Counted from the first letter of the stretch, positions 19,609 to 29,480 are shown. The stretch: 64,000 bases of DNA from Paracyclopina nana (GCA_019096065.1 JAGUCH010000005.1:7068001-7132000); one strand, 5' to 3'. The notes: generated from the sequence alone by a model not told the origin. Program-made: numbers and translations.

Positions 19609-21017
19609 TTCCCCGCTGGTGGCGCTGAGTCGTCACCATAATCGTCGTCGCCGAACATAAGTTCATGAGCATCTGACATGTCAATGTCTTCGTCGTCTCC
19701 CTCGTCTTCTTCCTTCTTCAATAGGTCTTCGGGAACCTCGGCTGACAGTCGTGGGCCTGCTTTGGAGCCTGGGGGTGGCGGGATCGGAGTGGCCAAGCGA
19801 AGCACCGGTCGAGGTTGAGGGGGCGGCGGCATCAATATTTCCGCGGGCGGAGGAATCTCCACCTTTAAAAGGGCAGTAGGGGCTACTTCCGGGACCAGTG
19901 GGGCGACAGCAGCCATTTGTGGAGGTGGTGCGTCTTCGATTTTGAGAAGCAACTGTTCAAATGGAACAATTCTTCTTCGTGCTTCTTCCAGGTCTGAAGA
20001 AGGCGCTGAATCCGGATCGCTACCAGACGGAGTTGTGGTCGGGCCCGAAGTCAAGGATGGCTCCGATCCTGGCTCCAAAGAAGTCGACGACGTGGTGGAT
20101 GACGTCATCGCTGCGACTGGTGGTCGATACGAAGCATCGGATCCATCCATGGAGACTGCCGATGAAGATGGCGATATCAAATCGACCGTTTCAGGAGCTT
20201 GTCCTCGGTTTTGACGCAGGTGAGATACAAAATCGGCTTCGCCTGTTCGAATTTCCCACCTACGGTCTCGTCTCACGAAATCGTTATTAGTTTCAAAGAA
20301 GTCTTTTACGCTAACGTGAGGGTTGCGGTTTACAATGGAATTAATCGCCGAGATTGGGACTAACACCACCCTGTCACTCGATATAGTGCAGGATAATCCT
20401 TTTGGATCGGTTCGGGGGTCTCGAAAGATAATGGTTTGAGGGAAATTAGCAATCATTTCATCTCCCCGGGTTTTTGCGCTGCTACTGCTTCGGTTTCGAT
20501 TTCTATTTCGATCGTGTTTCGGGATTGAAGCAGCAGCTAAAGTTTGATTGTTTCTAGGAGGTGCTCCAGCGTTTTCGCGAATGAGGTCTTCGATACCTCC
20601 TTTTTCGCGCTGGAGCTCCGTATAGTTTCGAAGTGCTATTCTACGAGTTTCGTCGGTTTGCATGGCTCGGTGAATTGGATACGGATCGGCGGTGCTGAAG
20701 AGCCTCATGGCTACTTCGTATATTTGACCCAACTCACTGAAGACGTGAATAGCATCTTTTACATTTCCTCGGCTCAAGTAGAGGAGTCTTAGACTGTCCA
20801 GTTTTACCCAATCAAGTCTCTTTTTCAGGTGCTCCATTGGAATCCTGGAGATGTGGCCCTCTTGGAGCTTCGAGCCAAGGATGCGGTCCTTTGGGTTCAA
20901 TAGAACCTCGGCTATCCCGTTGCCTCGAGTTTTGAGCTCGCCGTAGAAGGTGGGTTTATTAAACTTGAACGGGTAGTTTCGCTTACGGTTCATGGTGGCT
21001 GATGTTTGATGTGCCAT
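19602..21017 (-). CDS. Third ORF of the BEL element, unknown function
   Basis: 471 residues from the ATG at 21017 (MAHQTS). The frame is open 30 bp further but only to a TTG. I do not recognise the family. Residues 1-150 look helical and basic. Residues 180-290 form a mixed alpha/beta-like region (FPQTIIFRDP, then VVLVPISAINSIV). The C-terminal 170 residues are Pro/Ser-rich and end in a very acidic tail (EEDEGDDEDID). There is no signal peptide, transmembrane segment or furin-like site, so it is not a classical envelope. A CTATAAATAG box lies about 110 bp upstream, suggesting a separate transcript. The stop codon falls inside the 3' LTR. Confidence 0.8.
   Translation of the reverse strand: MAHQTSATMNRKRNYPFKFNKPTFYGELKTRGNGIAEVLLNPKDRILGSKLQEGHISRIPMEHLKKRLDWVKLDSLRLLYLSRGNVKDAIHVFSELGQIYEVAMRLFSTADPYPIHRAMQTDETRRIALRNYTELQREKGGIEDLIRENAGAPPRNNQTLAAASIPKHDRNRNRNRSSSSAKTRGDEMIANFPQTIIFRDPRTDPKGLSCTISSDRVVLVPISAINSIVNRNPHVSVKDFFETNNDFVRRDRRWEIRTGEADFVSHLRQNRGQAPETVDLISPSSSAVSMDGSDASYRPPVAAMTSSTTSSTSLEPGSEPSLTSGPTTTPSGSDPDSAPSSDLEEARRRIVPFEQLLLKIEDAPPPQMAAVAPLVPEVAPTALLKVEIPPPAEILMPPPPQPRPVLRLATPIPPPPGSKAGPRLSAEVPEDLLKKEEDEGDDEDIDMSDAHELMFGDDDYGDDSAPPAGNV
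19609..19617 (-). other. Polypurine tract of the BEL element
   Basis: AGCGGGGAA on the element strand, directly next to the 3' LTR. Short but correctly placed for plus-strand priming. Confidence 0.5.
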
Positions 21018-21123
21018 CTTTTCTTTTTTAGACTTCGAGTTGGACAAGGTTTGGGCAACGTGGTGGACGTGTGCGGGTGCAAATTTTGAATCGCAATGGG
21101 GACCGATCTTGACCCCACGTGAG

Positions 21124-21133
21124 CTATTTATAG
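21124..21133 (-). promoter_or_regulatory. TATA box upstream of the BEL third ORF
   Basis: CTATAAATAG on the minus strand, between the end of pol (21610) and the ORF start (21017). It matches the general TATA consensus and would give a leader of roughly 80 nt. Confidence 0.45.
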
Positions 21134-21609
21134 TGTTCAGCCAGCTCCGAGTAGCTTCTCAGCTACATCATGTTTTATGGGGTCTGCTACTCTTGTCCGC
21201 GTTTTTTGGTCGGCCTCTAAAACGTACTTTTGGACTTAGAGGTTTTTGCTATTTTTTCGCGAAGAATGTTCCGCGCAAGTTTTTGTTTACGGGTGTCTGC
21301 TGTGCGATCGCCCGTTCGGAATTCCCCGCAACTTGCGCTAGTGCGGCAGCAGCTAACGTCATTGCCGGGTAAATTTGAATCTTTCCCCGTGTTTCATGTC
21401 TTTTGGGGTAAGATGAAGAATAATAATCGTTTCCCCGCGTTTAAAGTATATTTAGCGGGATCAATTGGCGAATAGAATACACGTCAGGTTTTGCGGGTTT
21501 TATTTTGTTCTTTTTAGTTTTACTTTGATCCTGAGCTATCAAGATTTCGCATTTCCTGACTAATCCGTCTTTGTCCGGAATGAGTTTGATAATTCTGCCC
21601 CATTTCCAG

Positions 21610-24600
21610 TCATAGCGTGGAGGAACTTGCCGGAGACTGCATTATAAGGCAAAGTTCGCCAATTTTTGGATCGTCTCTAAATTTTGTCCATTTAGGAAAC
21701 TTTTTCAGATCATCGATTATGGCAGTTGTCCATTGTCGCCAGTAAGTATCGATTAAGTCACGTATATTCAAATAGAGGTTTGTGAATCTGTTTTCGTCCT
21801 TTACTTCAAGGACGCTGTTGTCAAAGTTTATACCTGCTTTTATCAAGTCATTTATGCATAAAATGCCTTCTATTTCGTCAGTTGTAATTGGATTGACGGG
21901 TCTATTGTTTATTAAGTTTATTATCATTTCAGAAGCCGTCAATAGTTCATCATGGGAGAATTCGTGGCTTTCTAGACATGGAAGTCTAGCTTTCGCTAAG
22001 CCTACCATTCGTTCAGCGAGTCCATTGTTTTGAGGACTGTAAACAGATGAGAATTCCCAGTTTTCAATGTTTAAGGTGTTTTGTATTGTCTTCATGTCAG
22101 GTATCAATAGTTTCTTGGCGCAACAAAATTGAGCTGCGTTATCAGATCTGACATTTTTCGGGATCCTTCGTTTGCTGCAAAACCTTTGTAGAGCAGTTAT
22201 AATATGTTCAGTTGCCATGCTTTCCGTGATTTCCATGTGAAAAGCGTGAGTTTGTTGGCAGACTATGATCAGCAAATAGTATTTATGGATTGCGCGTCCA
22301 ATTTTTACTTTGACTGGGCCCGCAAAGTCAATTGAGATGGATTCAAAAAGTTTTAGTGTTTCGAGTTTCGAATCCGGAAGCGGAGCCATGTGCTGACTTT
22401 GATATGGTTTACCTTTTGTTAAGTTGCATATCAGACAGTGTCTGATTACGTTTTTAGCAAGCACACGTAGTCCTTTTATTTGGAAGAATCGATTGACTTC
22501 CATTATTGTTTCTCTTAAAGAGGCATGATTGACATCATGAACGTTTTGCACTAAAAGTTTTGTGAGATGACAGTCTTTGTCAAGTATAATTGGCCGTTTT
22601 TGGTATACAGACAGTGCTGCGAAGTCTTCTACTCGTGATTCCCCGCGTACAATGCCGTTTGCATCTAGCTTGGCATTGAAGCTGGCCAGTTCTGCCTTTA
22701 GGTTAGAACTTTCACGAGAAAAAGCTGCTGTTTGTGCTTCTTTTATGATAAAAATCAGAGCGGAGCGAAGCTTTTGAGGTAGTGGGCGCTTGGCCTTTAG
22801 GTTAAAGCTTTCCAGCTTTTTGCGAGTTTCTCCAGTGCAATCCGGACTTGCTAAGCGTCTTGCGCAAAGTCTGAATTTTCCATTTTCTAGAGTAGAGACT
22901 CGTTTTAACAGTTTGCTAAGGTCATTGAAGTGAGTTTTTAAGTACGTTTCGGTGAAAATGATCGGACGTTTTGATACAGTTTTTATCAGGTCATTTGGCT
23001 GTTTCTCAGGCCAAGAGGCATCTAATTTGAACAGAGCTCGTATATTGTCAAAAGACATGAACGGAGTATAGTTTTTGAGTTTTAGATGACTGAAAAGACA
23101 AATTCTTGCGAATGAGTTCCTCATTTCGTTTTGGTCTTCTTCAGGCATTTCTTCAAAGTTCTCCTCATCGAAGTCATAATCCGGACTTTCGAGGTTATGG
23201 CCTTTGAACCAGAAGTTTTGCTGACTGAGGAATTCGTCAAGTGTCAATGATCGAGTGCCAAGGTCAGCTGGGTTTTTATTGGTCCTTACGTAATGCCATT
23301 GACTTTTTTCAGTTGTTTCTCTTATTAGTGCAAGCCTCGTGGCAATGAATTGTTCAAGCCGTCTGCTTGTGAATTTGATCCATTGTAAGGTGCACTGTGA
23401 GTCGAGATAGTAATGAATGTTTTCTTTGGGCACTTCGTAATTGACCAGTTTTAGGTTTTTGACCACGTTTGGAACTATTTGGGCAGCGCAGACTGCTCCC
23501 ATTAGTTCAGCTTTTGGAATTGATCTCCCTGAAAATGAGATCAGTTTCTTTTTAGCTACAATAAGATGAGCTTTTATAAGCTCGTTTTCATCATCAGTTT
23601 TGTAAAAGGTTCTAATGTAGACCGTGACGCAATAAGCTTTACGAGAGGCATCGCAGAAAGCATGTATTTCACGTTTTGTAATTGATTCCGGATTGACAGA
23701 AATGTATCGAGGTAAAGTGATTTCGTTTATTCTGCACCCATCATTTACATAGTTTTGAAAAGCTTTGAGGATTGGCTCGATTCGTTCGTCTTTTTCCTTA
23801 TAGTCTACGAGTTTGTCATCCCAGCCAAGTTTTAAAGTATCATTTAAGCCCCAAACTTCCTGAGTTATTAGGCGTCCTTTTAAGGTAAATGGGGCCAATA
23901 AGTCTTGGGGGTCAAAAATTTGAGCCACTACTGATGTGATGTATCGTCTGGTCACGATTTTGAGGTCATCATCAGTAAGTTTTGTTTTCAAAGGTTGAAA
24001 GCTAATAGTGTCATCGCTCGAGATCCATTTGATGCCTAGAGCTTTGACATCTGGGGTTTTTGATTTTAGGTCAAACGTGGGATGCCAGTCTGAAGTTTCT
24101 ATTTGGGACATGAAGTCTTTGTCATTACTGACCCACTTTTTAAAGACCATTTTCGATTTTGCATGGACATTTTTTACATCATTGTAAACTGCGAGTGCAT
24201 CGCTTGTTTTGTCGCAGCTGAACAAAATATCGTCCATGTAAAGGCATTCATTGAACACGTATTCGGTCAATGGATGCAAATTGCCTTCTTTTGAGATCTC
24301 TTTCATAGTGTAGAGAGCAGCGTAAGGCGAGGCTGCGTTTCCAAAGACCCAAGACTCAAATTGATAAGCTTGGCCTCTATGAATCAGTCTATGAAATTTC
24401 TTGTCCTTTTCACTAAGGTGGACGTTCAAGAACATTTTTTCGGCGTCAGCTATGTAGCCTTTTAGTCCCATCCGGAATCTCATCCAGATTGACCATATAT
24501 CGCCTTGGAGTTTTTGGCCAGTCATAACTTGCGAATTTAAAGAGACTTTGTTTTTGCCGAATGGACGAGCTGCATCCATGCAAACTCGAACTTTCATTGT

Positions 24601-25590
24601 AAGTCTGTCAAGTTTGACCACCATTACTCGAGGTATGTAAAAGCCAATGAGCTTGTCTTCGTCATCGCGAAGAAGTCTTAATGCTCCGTGTTTGACCATG
24701 TCTTCTATGGCCTTGTCCACTTGTTTCATGTTTTCAGGACCTAATTTGTCCTCTTGTTTTTTCTCAAAAGTGTAAACTTGATAATAGTTATTTGGCAGAG
24801 GAGGTGGATCAGGCCATGAGTACCAGGGGACATCCATTTCTTTGTTGCCTTTGGCATTAGTGTGGATGCTGCCTTTGATGATGTCTCTGGCTTTGATCTC
24901 GTCTGCAGTCAAGTATTCGTTACTTTCAATAAGTTTTAAGCCTTGGCTGTCATCATCGAAAAGTGCATACATGATTTCTTTCAGTTCTGGGCACTCGTTT
25001 TGCACAATTTCGTGAGTTAGCAGTGTGGCACTTGAATTTTGTTTTGAATCCGGATTTGAGTAAGTCAGCGTATTGCCAAAAACAGTTTCTCTGACTAAGG
25101 GCGAGTTTTCCATTCCGGATGAGATGTCTTTGAAACTGGTATGCAAAGTTGGATAGTTGATGCCAAGGAGGATTTCAACTGGTCCATTATGCAGTTTTGG
25201 GAATTCTATTGGCTTTAAGAAGTCAAATTGCCGTTTGAGTTTTTCGTAATTGGGCAGTTTTATCAGTTTGTTGATACCGTCAGACGTGTAAGCTTGGATG
25301 TCAAAGTTTTGTCTCGTTTTAAAGACTGGTCTGATATTGACATTGCATCTGTAGCTTTTCATGTCTTGGACTTTGTCATTTATTGTGGAAACTGAGTAGT
25401 TTACTTTTTGGCCTTGTAAATTTAGAGCCTTATGCAGACTGGTGCTGATGAAAGTGTTGCTCGAGGCTTCATCAAGTACCATGTTAGTTTTTACTTGTTT
25501 GTCGCCATTAGAAACAATGACAGGGACTACTCTAAAGCATTTGTTTGTGGTCAGTTTAGGTAAGTCTAGCTGTCTTTTTATTTCGATCAT
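21610..25590 (-). CDS. pol: BEL/Pao Pol polyprotein (protease, RT, RNase H, integrase)
   Basis: 1326 residues counted from the first Met. An aspartic-protease motif lies at D40, but it reads D-E-A-S instead of D-S/T-G. Reverse transcriptase follows, with D382 (YIADAE) and Y451-M-D-D. RNase H shows D647, E695, D730 and D776. The integrase zinc domain has H1018, H1022, C1052 and C1055. The catalytic triad is D1088, D1150 and E1193. All are intact. It would convert element RNA to DNA and insert it. Pol is in the same frame as gag, separated by one UAG and twelve sense codons, and I infer synthesis as a Gag-Pol fusion by stop read-through. The Met at 25590 is then only the first Met of the open frame and need not be used. 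Confidence 0.95.
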   Translation of the reverse strand: MIEIKRQLDLPKLTTNKCFRVVPVIVSNGDKQVKTNMVLDEASSNTFISTSLHKALNLQGQKVNYSVSTINDKVQDMKSYRCNVNIRPVFKTRQNFDIQAYTSDGINKLIKLPNYEKLKRQFDFLKPIEFPKLHNGPVEILLGINYPTLHTSFKDISSGMENSPLVRETVFGNTLTYSNPDSKQNSSATLLTHEIVQNECPELKEIMYALFDDDSQGLKLIESNEYLTADEIKARDIIKGSIHTNAKGNKEMDVPWYSWPDPPPLPNNYYQVYTFEKKQEDKLGPENMKQVDKAIEDMVKHGALRLLRDDEDKLIGFYIPRVMVVKLDRLTMKVRVCMDAARPFGKNKVSLNSQVMTGQKLQGDIWSIWMRFRMGLKGYIADAEKMFLNVHLSEKDKKFHRLIHRGQAYQFESWVFGNAASPYAALYTMKEISKEGNLHPLTEYVFNECLYMDDILFSCDKTSDALAVYNDVKNVHAKSKMVFKKWVSNDKDFMSQIETSDWHPTFDLKSKTPDVKALGIKWISSDDTISFQPLKTKLTDDDLKIVTRRYITSVVAQIFDPQDLLAPFTLKGRLITQEVWGLNDTLKLGWDDKLVDYKEKDERIEPILKAFQNYVNDGCRINEITLPRYISVNPESITKREIHAFCDASRKAYCVTVYIRTFYKTDDENELIKAHLIVAKKKLISFSGRSIPKAELMGAVCAAQIVPNVVKNLKLVNYEVPKENIHYYLDSQCTLQWIKFTSRRLEQFIATRLALIRETTEKSQWHYVRTNKNPADLGTRSLTLDEFLSQQNFWFKGHNLESPDYDFDEENFEEMPEEDQNEMRNSFARICLFSHLKLKNYTPFMSFDNIRALFKLDASWPEKQPNDLIKTVSKRPIIFTETYLKTHFNDLSKLLKRVSTLENGKFRLCARRLASPDCTGETRKKLESFNLKAKRPLPQKLRSALIFIIKEAQTAAFSRESSNLKAELASFNAKLDANGIVRGESRVEDFAALSVYQKRPIILDKDCHLTKLLVQNVHDVNHASLRETIMEVNRFFQIKGLRVLAKNVIRHCLICNLTKGKPYQSQHMAPLPDSKLETLKLFESISIDFAGPVKVKIGRAIHKYYLLIIVCQQTHAFHMEITESMATEHIITALQRFCSKRRIPKNVRSDNAAQFCCAKKLLIPDMKTIQNTLNIENWEFSSVYSPQNNGLAERMVGLAKARLPCLESHEFSHDELLTASEMIINLINNRPVNPITTDEIEGILCINDLIKAGINFDNSVLEVKDENRFTNLYLNIRDLIDTYWRQWTTAIIDDLKKFPKWTKFRDDPKIGELCLIMQSPASSSTL

Positions 25591-25611
25591 TTGTGACTGC
25601 TTCAGGCATTT

Positions 25612-25620
25612 TAATTGCTA
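25612..25620 (-). promoter_or_regulatory. Leaky-type stop context UAG-CAA-UUA between gag and pol
   Basis: On the minus strand gag ends ACG-TAG and continues CAA-TTA-AAA in the same frame, open into pol. UAG followed by CARYYA is the established read-through context first described in tobacco mosaic virus. Retroviruses such as murine leukaemia virus also use UAG read-through to make Gag-Pol, with a different downstream signal. Confidence 0.75.
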
Positions 25621-27948
25621 CGTTATTGCTTCGCTGGGTTCGCTGCTGTCTAAAAAACTGCTTTTTTGTTCCAATAGCGTGTTTAGCGTGGTTTCGATTT
25701 TTCCCAAGCGAGAGTCAAGGTTTTTTGAAGCTGCTTCTTTTGAGCGTTTGTCAAAGTGTCGATGCATGAGGCCATGGTGTGGGCCCCCGCATGCTTTGCA
25801 CTTTGCAGCTTTGCAAGTATTTCGTCTGTGTTTCGAGGCCAGACACCTCATGCAGACCGATTTTTCAATGCATTTATCATACTTGTCTTGAGCTGACATT
25901 TTGTAAAATACTCGGCATTGAGCTAAAACGTGGTTTTCTTTGTTGCAGACTGGGCAGCCATTGATAGATTCATCTCTGACAGCAGTCGCGAGACAGGTTT
26001 CCTCGAAATCAGAAGAATAATCGGACGGGAAGTCATCATCGGAGTCTGCATTGGTGAGTAAGGTTGGCTCAGTTTTCTTTTTCGTTTTTGACCCCTCTGT
26101 TTTCAGGGTTTTTTCGAAGGCATTCAGTCTGTTCAGGCTCATATGCCATTCCATGAATTGGAGCAGCGCGGCCATGGTTTTCTTCATGGTTTTGGACTCG
26201 ATGTAAGTTTCGAATGCCATTTTTGACGAGTCCTTCCAGTTTATGTTGAAGAAGATGGATTCGATGCCCATATCCGGATTGCTGTTTGTGCGCCTCCCTT
26301 CATCGAAGTAGTGCTTCCGGATGTCATAAATCACATCTTTATAGTCGATCAGTAAGTCTTTCTTTGTGTGATCGAACGGGGGCAAGTTTGACAGTTTGTT
26401 GAGCAAATAGCCTTTTCGGCCTTGTTGATCAGCAAATAAAGAATCAAGTCTTTCGATGGCATTTGCCAGGTTTGTTAAATTCAAAGGTTTGCAGTCTCTC
26501 ACTTCAGTCCAGGCCTCGCCTTCAACACTGTCAGCCAGTATGAGAAGCTTGTTTGCTGGAGAGATAGTGGTGTTTTTGATCACTTTTAGGAAAAATCTCT
26601 CTTTGAAGTCCGGGTAATCACCCATGTTTCCTGAGAATTTCATTTTCAGAGAATCACTCTCCTTTGGGTGTTTTTCGCGTTTTTCTATGAAGATTTGGCT
26701 CATTTTGAACGACCTTTTGTACAGGTCAGACCATTCTGTGATTGGGTCTTTTTCCATTTTTGATGACTGACCGTGTTTTTCTGTCCTGACCGTGATGAAG
26801 AGCTCCTCTTCTTCTGTTGGAGACGGGGATCTAGAGCGGTGTTTGCGGCGGGACTGGGTTTTGAGGTCTGGTTTGATGGCGGAGTAGAGCCAGTTCGTGT
26901 TTTGGGGTGGTTTTTGATCTGGCTGAGCCATCTTTTCATTCTGTTTTCTGATAGTTTCATTGATTTCGGCAAATGCTTCCTTTTCGAAGCTTTTCATTTG
27001 ATTGCGGTCAGGCGTGCTGCTGGGGATTTTTGTTTCCGGAGCTGGCAGCTTGATCTGTTTGATCATGTAGCTGGCATTGCTCCTGAACTGGGTGATGTGT
27101 CCCTTGTAGCTGCCACTGTGCCTGGGTGCGAGTTTTGTATTTTCGAAGGCGTCTTTTGCCTGTTGCGCTTTTATGACAATTTTTGCTTCGAAGTCCTCCA
27201 GGATCTTTTTTCGCGATGCAAAAAGGTTCGGGTCTGGGGTGCTGTGGAAGCTGTCGATTGTCTTTTTGAGCTCGTTGAAGAGGGTTCTTAATTCCTCATA
27301 AGTGTCAAGAGCTGCCTTGTTTTCAGGGATGTTCCAGTCAGCTTTCCCATCATTGGATGGAGGCTTTGGGGGGACTGAATTGTCTTCTGTTGACATTTGC
27401 AAGGACTCTTGGTTTTCGTCTCCATTTCTTAGGATCTCGTCCGAGGCTTTTTCGAGTAAGTCTTCTCGGGTTTTGTTGCCCATAGTGGATAGTTTCGAGT
27501 AGCTGCGGTCTGGGAAGTCTGCAATGACGTATGATGAGTCAGCCAATGAAATGACTGATTCGTCTGGATGAAGAGCTTCGTATTCAGCTAAGTAGATTTT
27601 GAACTTTGCGTGCCATGCACGTCTTTTGATGAGCAGTTTGGCCAGGGTTTCGTCTAGCATCAGAGCTTTATCGTCTCTGTTCGTTGCATCATCATAGTCC
27701 TCATAGTCCATTTTGTATATCTGGTTGATGGCATCTTGGATAGTTTTCAAAGTTAGCTTAATGGACTTGAGTTCTTTGATTTTATTTTTGATGTCGGCCT
27801 TCACAAAGTCTACAGGGGTTACGTACCAGCCTGCGAAAATTTTGGCCACACTTTTAATATCGTTTTCTACGTCCACGGCTGCTGCTTTCCAATCAGCTCC
27901 GGATTCGTCCTCTGAGCTGGTGCTGTTTCGTGGATCAGCAGTTGCCAT
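25618..27948 (-). CDS. gag: BEL/Pao Gag
   Basis: 776 residues from an ATG at 27948 in a good context (AAAATGGC). The N-terminal half is helical and rich in Lys, Asp and Glu. The central region carries FSGNMGDYPDFKERF, typical of the capsid-like domain of BEL Gag. C-terminal zinc knuckles: C665-C668-H673-C678, C699-C702-H707-C712 and a CCHH-type C717-C720-H725-H729. After these come a basic stretch and a short coiled coil. It would form the particle and bind element RNA. It ends with UAG at 25618-25620, in frame with pol. Apparently intact. Confidence 0.93.
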   Translation of the reverse strand: MATADPRNSTSSEDESGADWKAAAVDVENDIKSVAKIFAGWYVTPVDFVKADIKNKIKELKSIKLTLKTIQDAINQIYKMDYEDYDDATNRDDKALMLDETLAKLLIKRRAWHAKFKIYLAEYEALHPDESVISLADSSYVIADFPDRSYSKLSTMGNKTREDLLEKASDEILRNGDENQESLQMSTEDNSVPPKPPSNDGKADWNIPENKAALDTYEELRTLFNELKKTIDSFHSTPDPNLFASRKKILEDFEAKIVIKAQQAKDAFENTKLAPRHSGSYKGHITQFRSNASYMIKQIKLPAPETKIPSSTPDRNQMKSFEKEAFAEINETIRKQNEKMAQPDQKPPQNTNWLYSAIKPDLKTQSRRKHRSRSPSPTEEEELFITVRTEKHGQSSKMEKDPITEWSDLYKRSFKMSQIFIEKREKHPKESDSLKMKFSGNMGDYPDFKERFFLKVIKNTTISPANKLLILADSVEGEAWTEVRDCKPLNLTNLANAIERLDSLFADQQGRKGYLLNKLSNLPPFDHTKKDLLIDYKDVIYDIRKHYFDEGRRTNSNPDMGIESIFFNINWKDSSKMAFETYIESKTMKKTMAALLQFMEWHMSLNRLNAFEKTLKTEGSKTKKKTEPTLLTNADSDDDFPSDYSSDFEETCLATAVRDESINGCPVCNKENHVLAQCRVFYKMSAQDKYDKCIEKSVCMRCLASKHRRNTCKAAKCKACGGPHHGLMHRHFDKRSKEAASKNLDSRLGKIETTLNTLLEQKSSFLDSSEPSEAIT

Positions 27949-27970
27949 TTTGACGCGAAATGAAACAGTT

Positions 27971-27979
27971 GTTTTATAA
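27971..27979 (-). promoter_or_regulatory. Possible TATA element just upstream of BEL gag
   Basis: TTATAAAAC on the minus strand, about 25 bp upstream of the gag ATG. It is so close that transcription would begin near the start codon. May be chance in AT-rich DNA. Confidence 0.25.
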
Positions 27980-28239
27980 GAAAAGTTTTATTTTTCGTAT
28001 AGACACGATAGACTGTAAGTTGGAAGTATTGAATGACAAGTAGTCAAGATAGGTTTTCAGAAGATGGTTGATTGGTTTTTTGACGATTCCTTTGGAAGTG
28101 GGGGATCGTCCGGGTTGGGTTCACTGTAAAGAAAAGAAGTTTAGAAGGAAGTTTTGAAAGAAAAGTTTTGAAAAGTTCGATAGATTCAGGAACGAAACGC
28201 CTCTTCTAAAGGTCCAAAAGCCGCTCAATCGGGTTTTTT

Positions 28240-28420
28240 AAGCCGGATGGATTGGGAATGGGCGTTTTTCAAGGCGTGTTTGAAACTGTCTCGTATCGAG
28301 CTGGTGTTGAAGCTGGACGGATTCGGGAATGGGGCGTTTGTCTCCAAGGTTTCAGAAGCCTTTCAATCGGGCTGTTTTGAAGCCGGATAGATCGGGAATG
28401 AAACGTTTTTGTCAAGGCCC
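28240..28420 (-). repeat. Leader direct repeats of the BEL element
   Basis: Three imperfect copies of a roughly 40-bp motif start at about 28240, 28312 and 28380, about 70 bp apart. All share a GCCGGATNGATTGGGAATG-like core. They lie between primer site and gag, where packaging signals are found in retroelements. Function unknown. Confidence 0.6.
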
Positions 28421-28566
28421 ACAGAAGCCGTTTTCCTGTCGAACTTGTTAGCACAAACCCAAGGGAATCCGTTTGAATCCGGAGAAGCCTTGGATTAATG
28501 CCCAAAGAGCTATGGCATTCAATACTATACCGGCGGTTTAAACAGGGGCTGAGTCTGTCCTGTAAA

Positions 28567-28578
28567 CGTTGGGCGCCA
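28567..28578 (-). other. Primer-binding site of the BEL element (tRNA-Lys type)
   Basis: Directly abutting the 5' LTR, the element strand reads TGGCGCCCAACG. These twelve bases match the primer site for tRNA-Lys used by several retroviruses, and fit a tRNA 3' end of CGUUGGGCGCCA. Confidence 0.85.
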
Positions 28579-28803
28579 TGTGCGCAGTATCGCTGCAAGA
28601 ATGCTAGGTCCTTGAGAGAACTACGGATGACCGAAAGTATGTTTGAAGGTTTTAATGAAACTCGAAGAGGTTTTCAATAAACACGTGTAAACGATGAATG
28701 CTGGAATATAACTGATCATTTTATTCAGCTGACTGCGGCAAGAGGGGAGGGAAAACACATGGCGGGAATATTCAAAATAGTGAGATCGGCGAGGTTTCAA
28801 ACA
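28579..28803 (-). repeat. 5' LTR of the BEL element
   Basis: 225 bp, same sequence as 19384-19608 by eye. Target duplication CTATG follows at 28804-28808. Confidence 0.93.
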
Positions 28804-29104
28804 CTATGAAGTAAATTACATTAGCGCCCCCTTCACTTAGACGAAAAACTAAAATAGATTGAGTGATTTCAAGTTACTTTTTACCGTCAACATTTGCCAT
28901 ACGATATGGGGCTGATTGAAAGCACGAAATATTCTTTAGGTGAGAATTCACATCTGAAAAAACTTCTGATTATGCCTCTTTTATGTCAAATATGTCAAAA
29001 GTGAGCACGTTTTTTAAACTTTGAACTTTTGAAGTCTTTTGTTTTAGCTGAGAGACTGGTAAGACGTTTTTCCATCTATAGGATATAATGCTTTCCAATG
29101 CTTT

Positions 29105-29480
29105 TTAATAAGCCATTGGAGGGACAAACTTTTTCGCTAGATGGCGCTTTTAGGGCAATTATATTTGGAAAAACTGTCGCGCGCGAAACTTGTCACGTGA
29201 TCACGATCGGCAATTTGATTGGCTGATCAGCGGAGCCAGGTTAGAAAAAATTGGTTTCAGGAATGAAAAGCTTGGAAATTTGCGTGAGTTGCATATGGTT
29301 TTATGGCTTGAAAGGGTGCCATTTTATCTGTAGATTATGTCATATTAATAAAGTTTTCAGAATTAGTGCACCAAAAGCCAAAAAATAGCCCATTAGTGAT
29401 CTCCTATGTAGTGCAGCCATGTCAAATGTACTGGGCAAAGTTGCCGGGCTAGATGGCGCATGGAATCTAGCGACTTTTTT
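29105..29480. repeat. Dispersed 380-bp repeat, copy 2
   Basis: Homologue of 5482-5860 in the same orientation, with the same CACGTGATCA site and GCTAGATGGCGC ends. Substitutions are scattered and neither copy encodes a conserved protein. Confidence 0.75.

Larger units (their letters stand above)
19384..28803 (-). mobile_element. Full-length BEL/Pao LTR retrotransposon (element 2)
   Basis: 9420 bp bounded by two 225-bp LTRs that read identically by eye and by a 5-bp target duplication CTATG (19379-19383 and 28804-28808). The order on the minus strand is 5' LTR, primer site, repeat-bearing leader, gag, UAG, pol, intergenic region with TATA box, third ORF, polypurine tract, 3' LTR. The RT YMDD box, the RNase H and integrase catalytic residues and the gag zinc knuckles are present, and all three frames are open. 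Identical LTRs mean a very recent insertion, so this copy may be active. The family is assigned by the pol architecture typical of BEL/Pao. Confidence 0.95.

Noticed and set aside
21018-21047. Start of the BEL third ORF at 21047
   Set aside because: That codon is TTG. The first ATG is at 21017 and has a good context.
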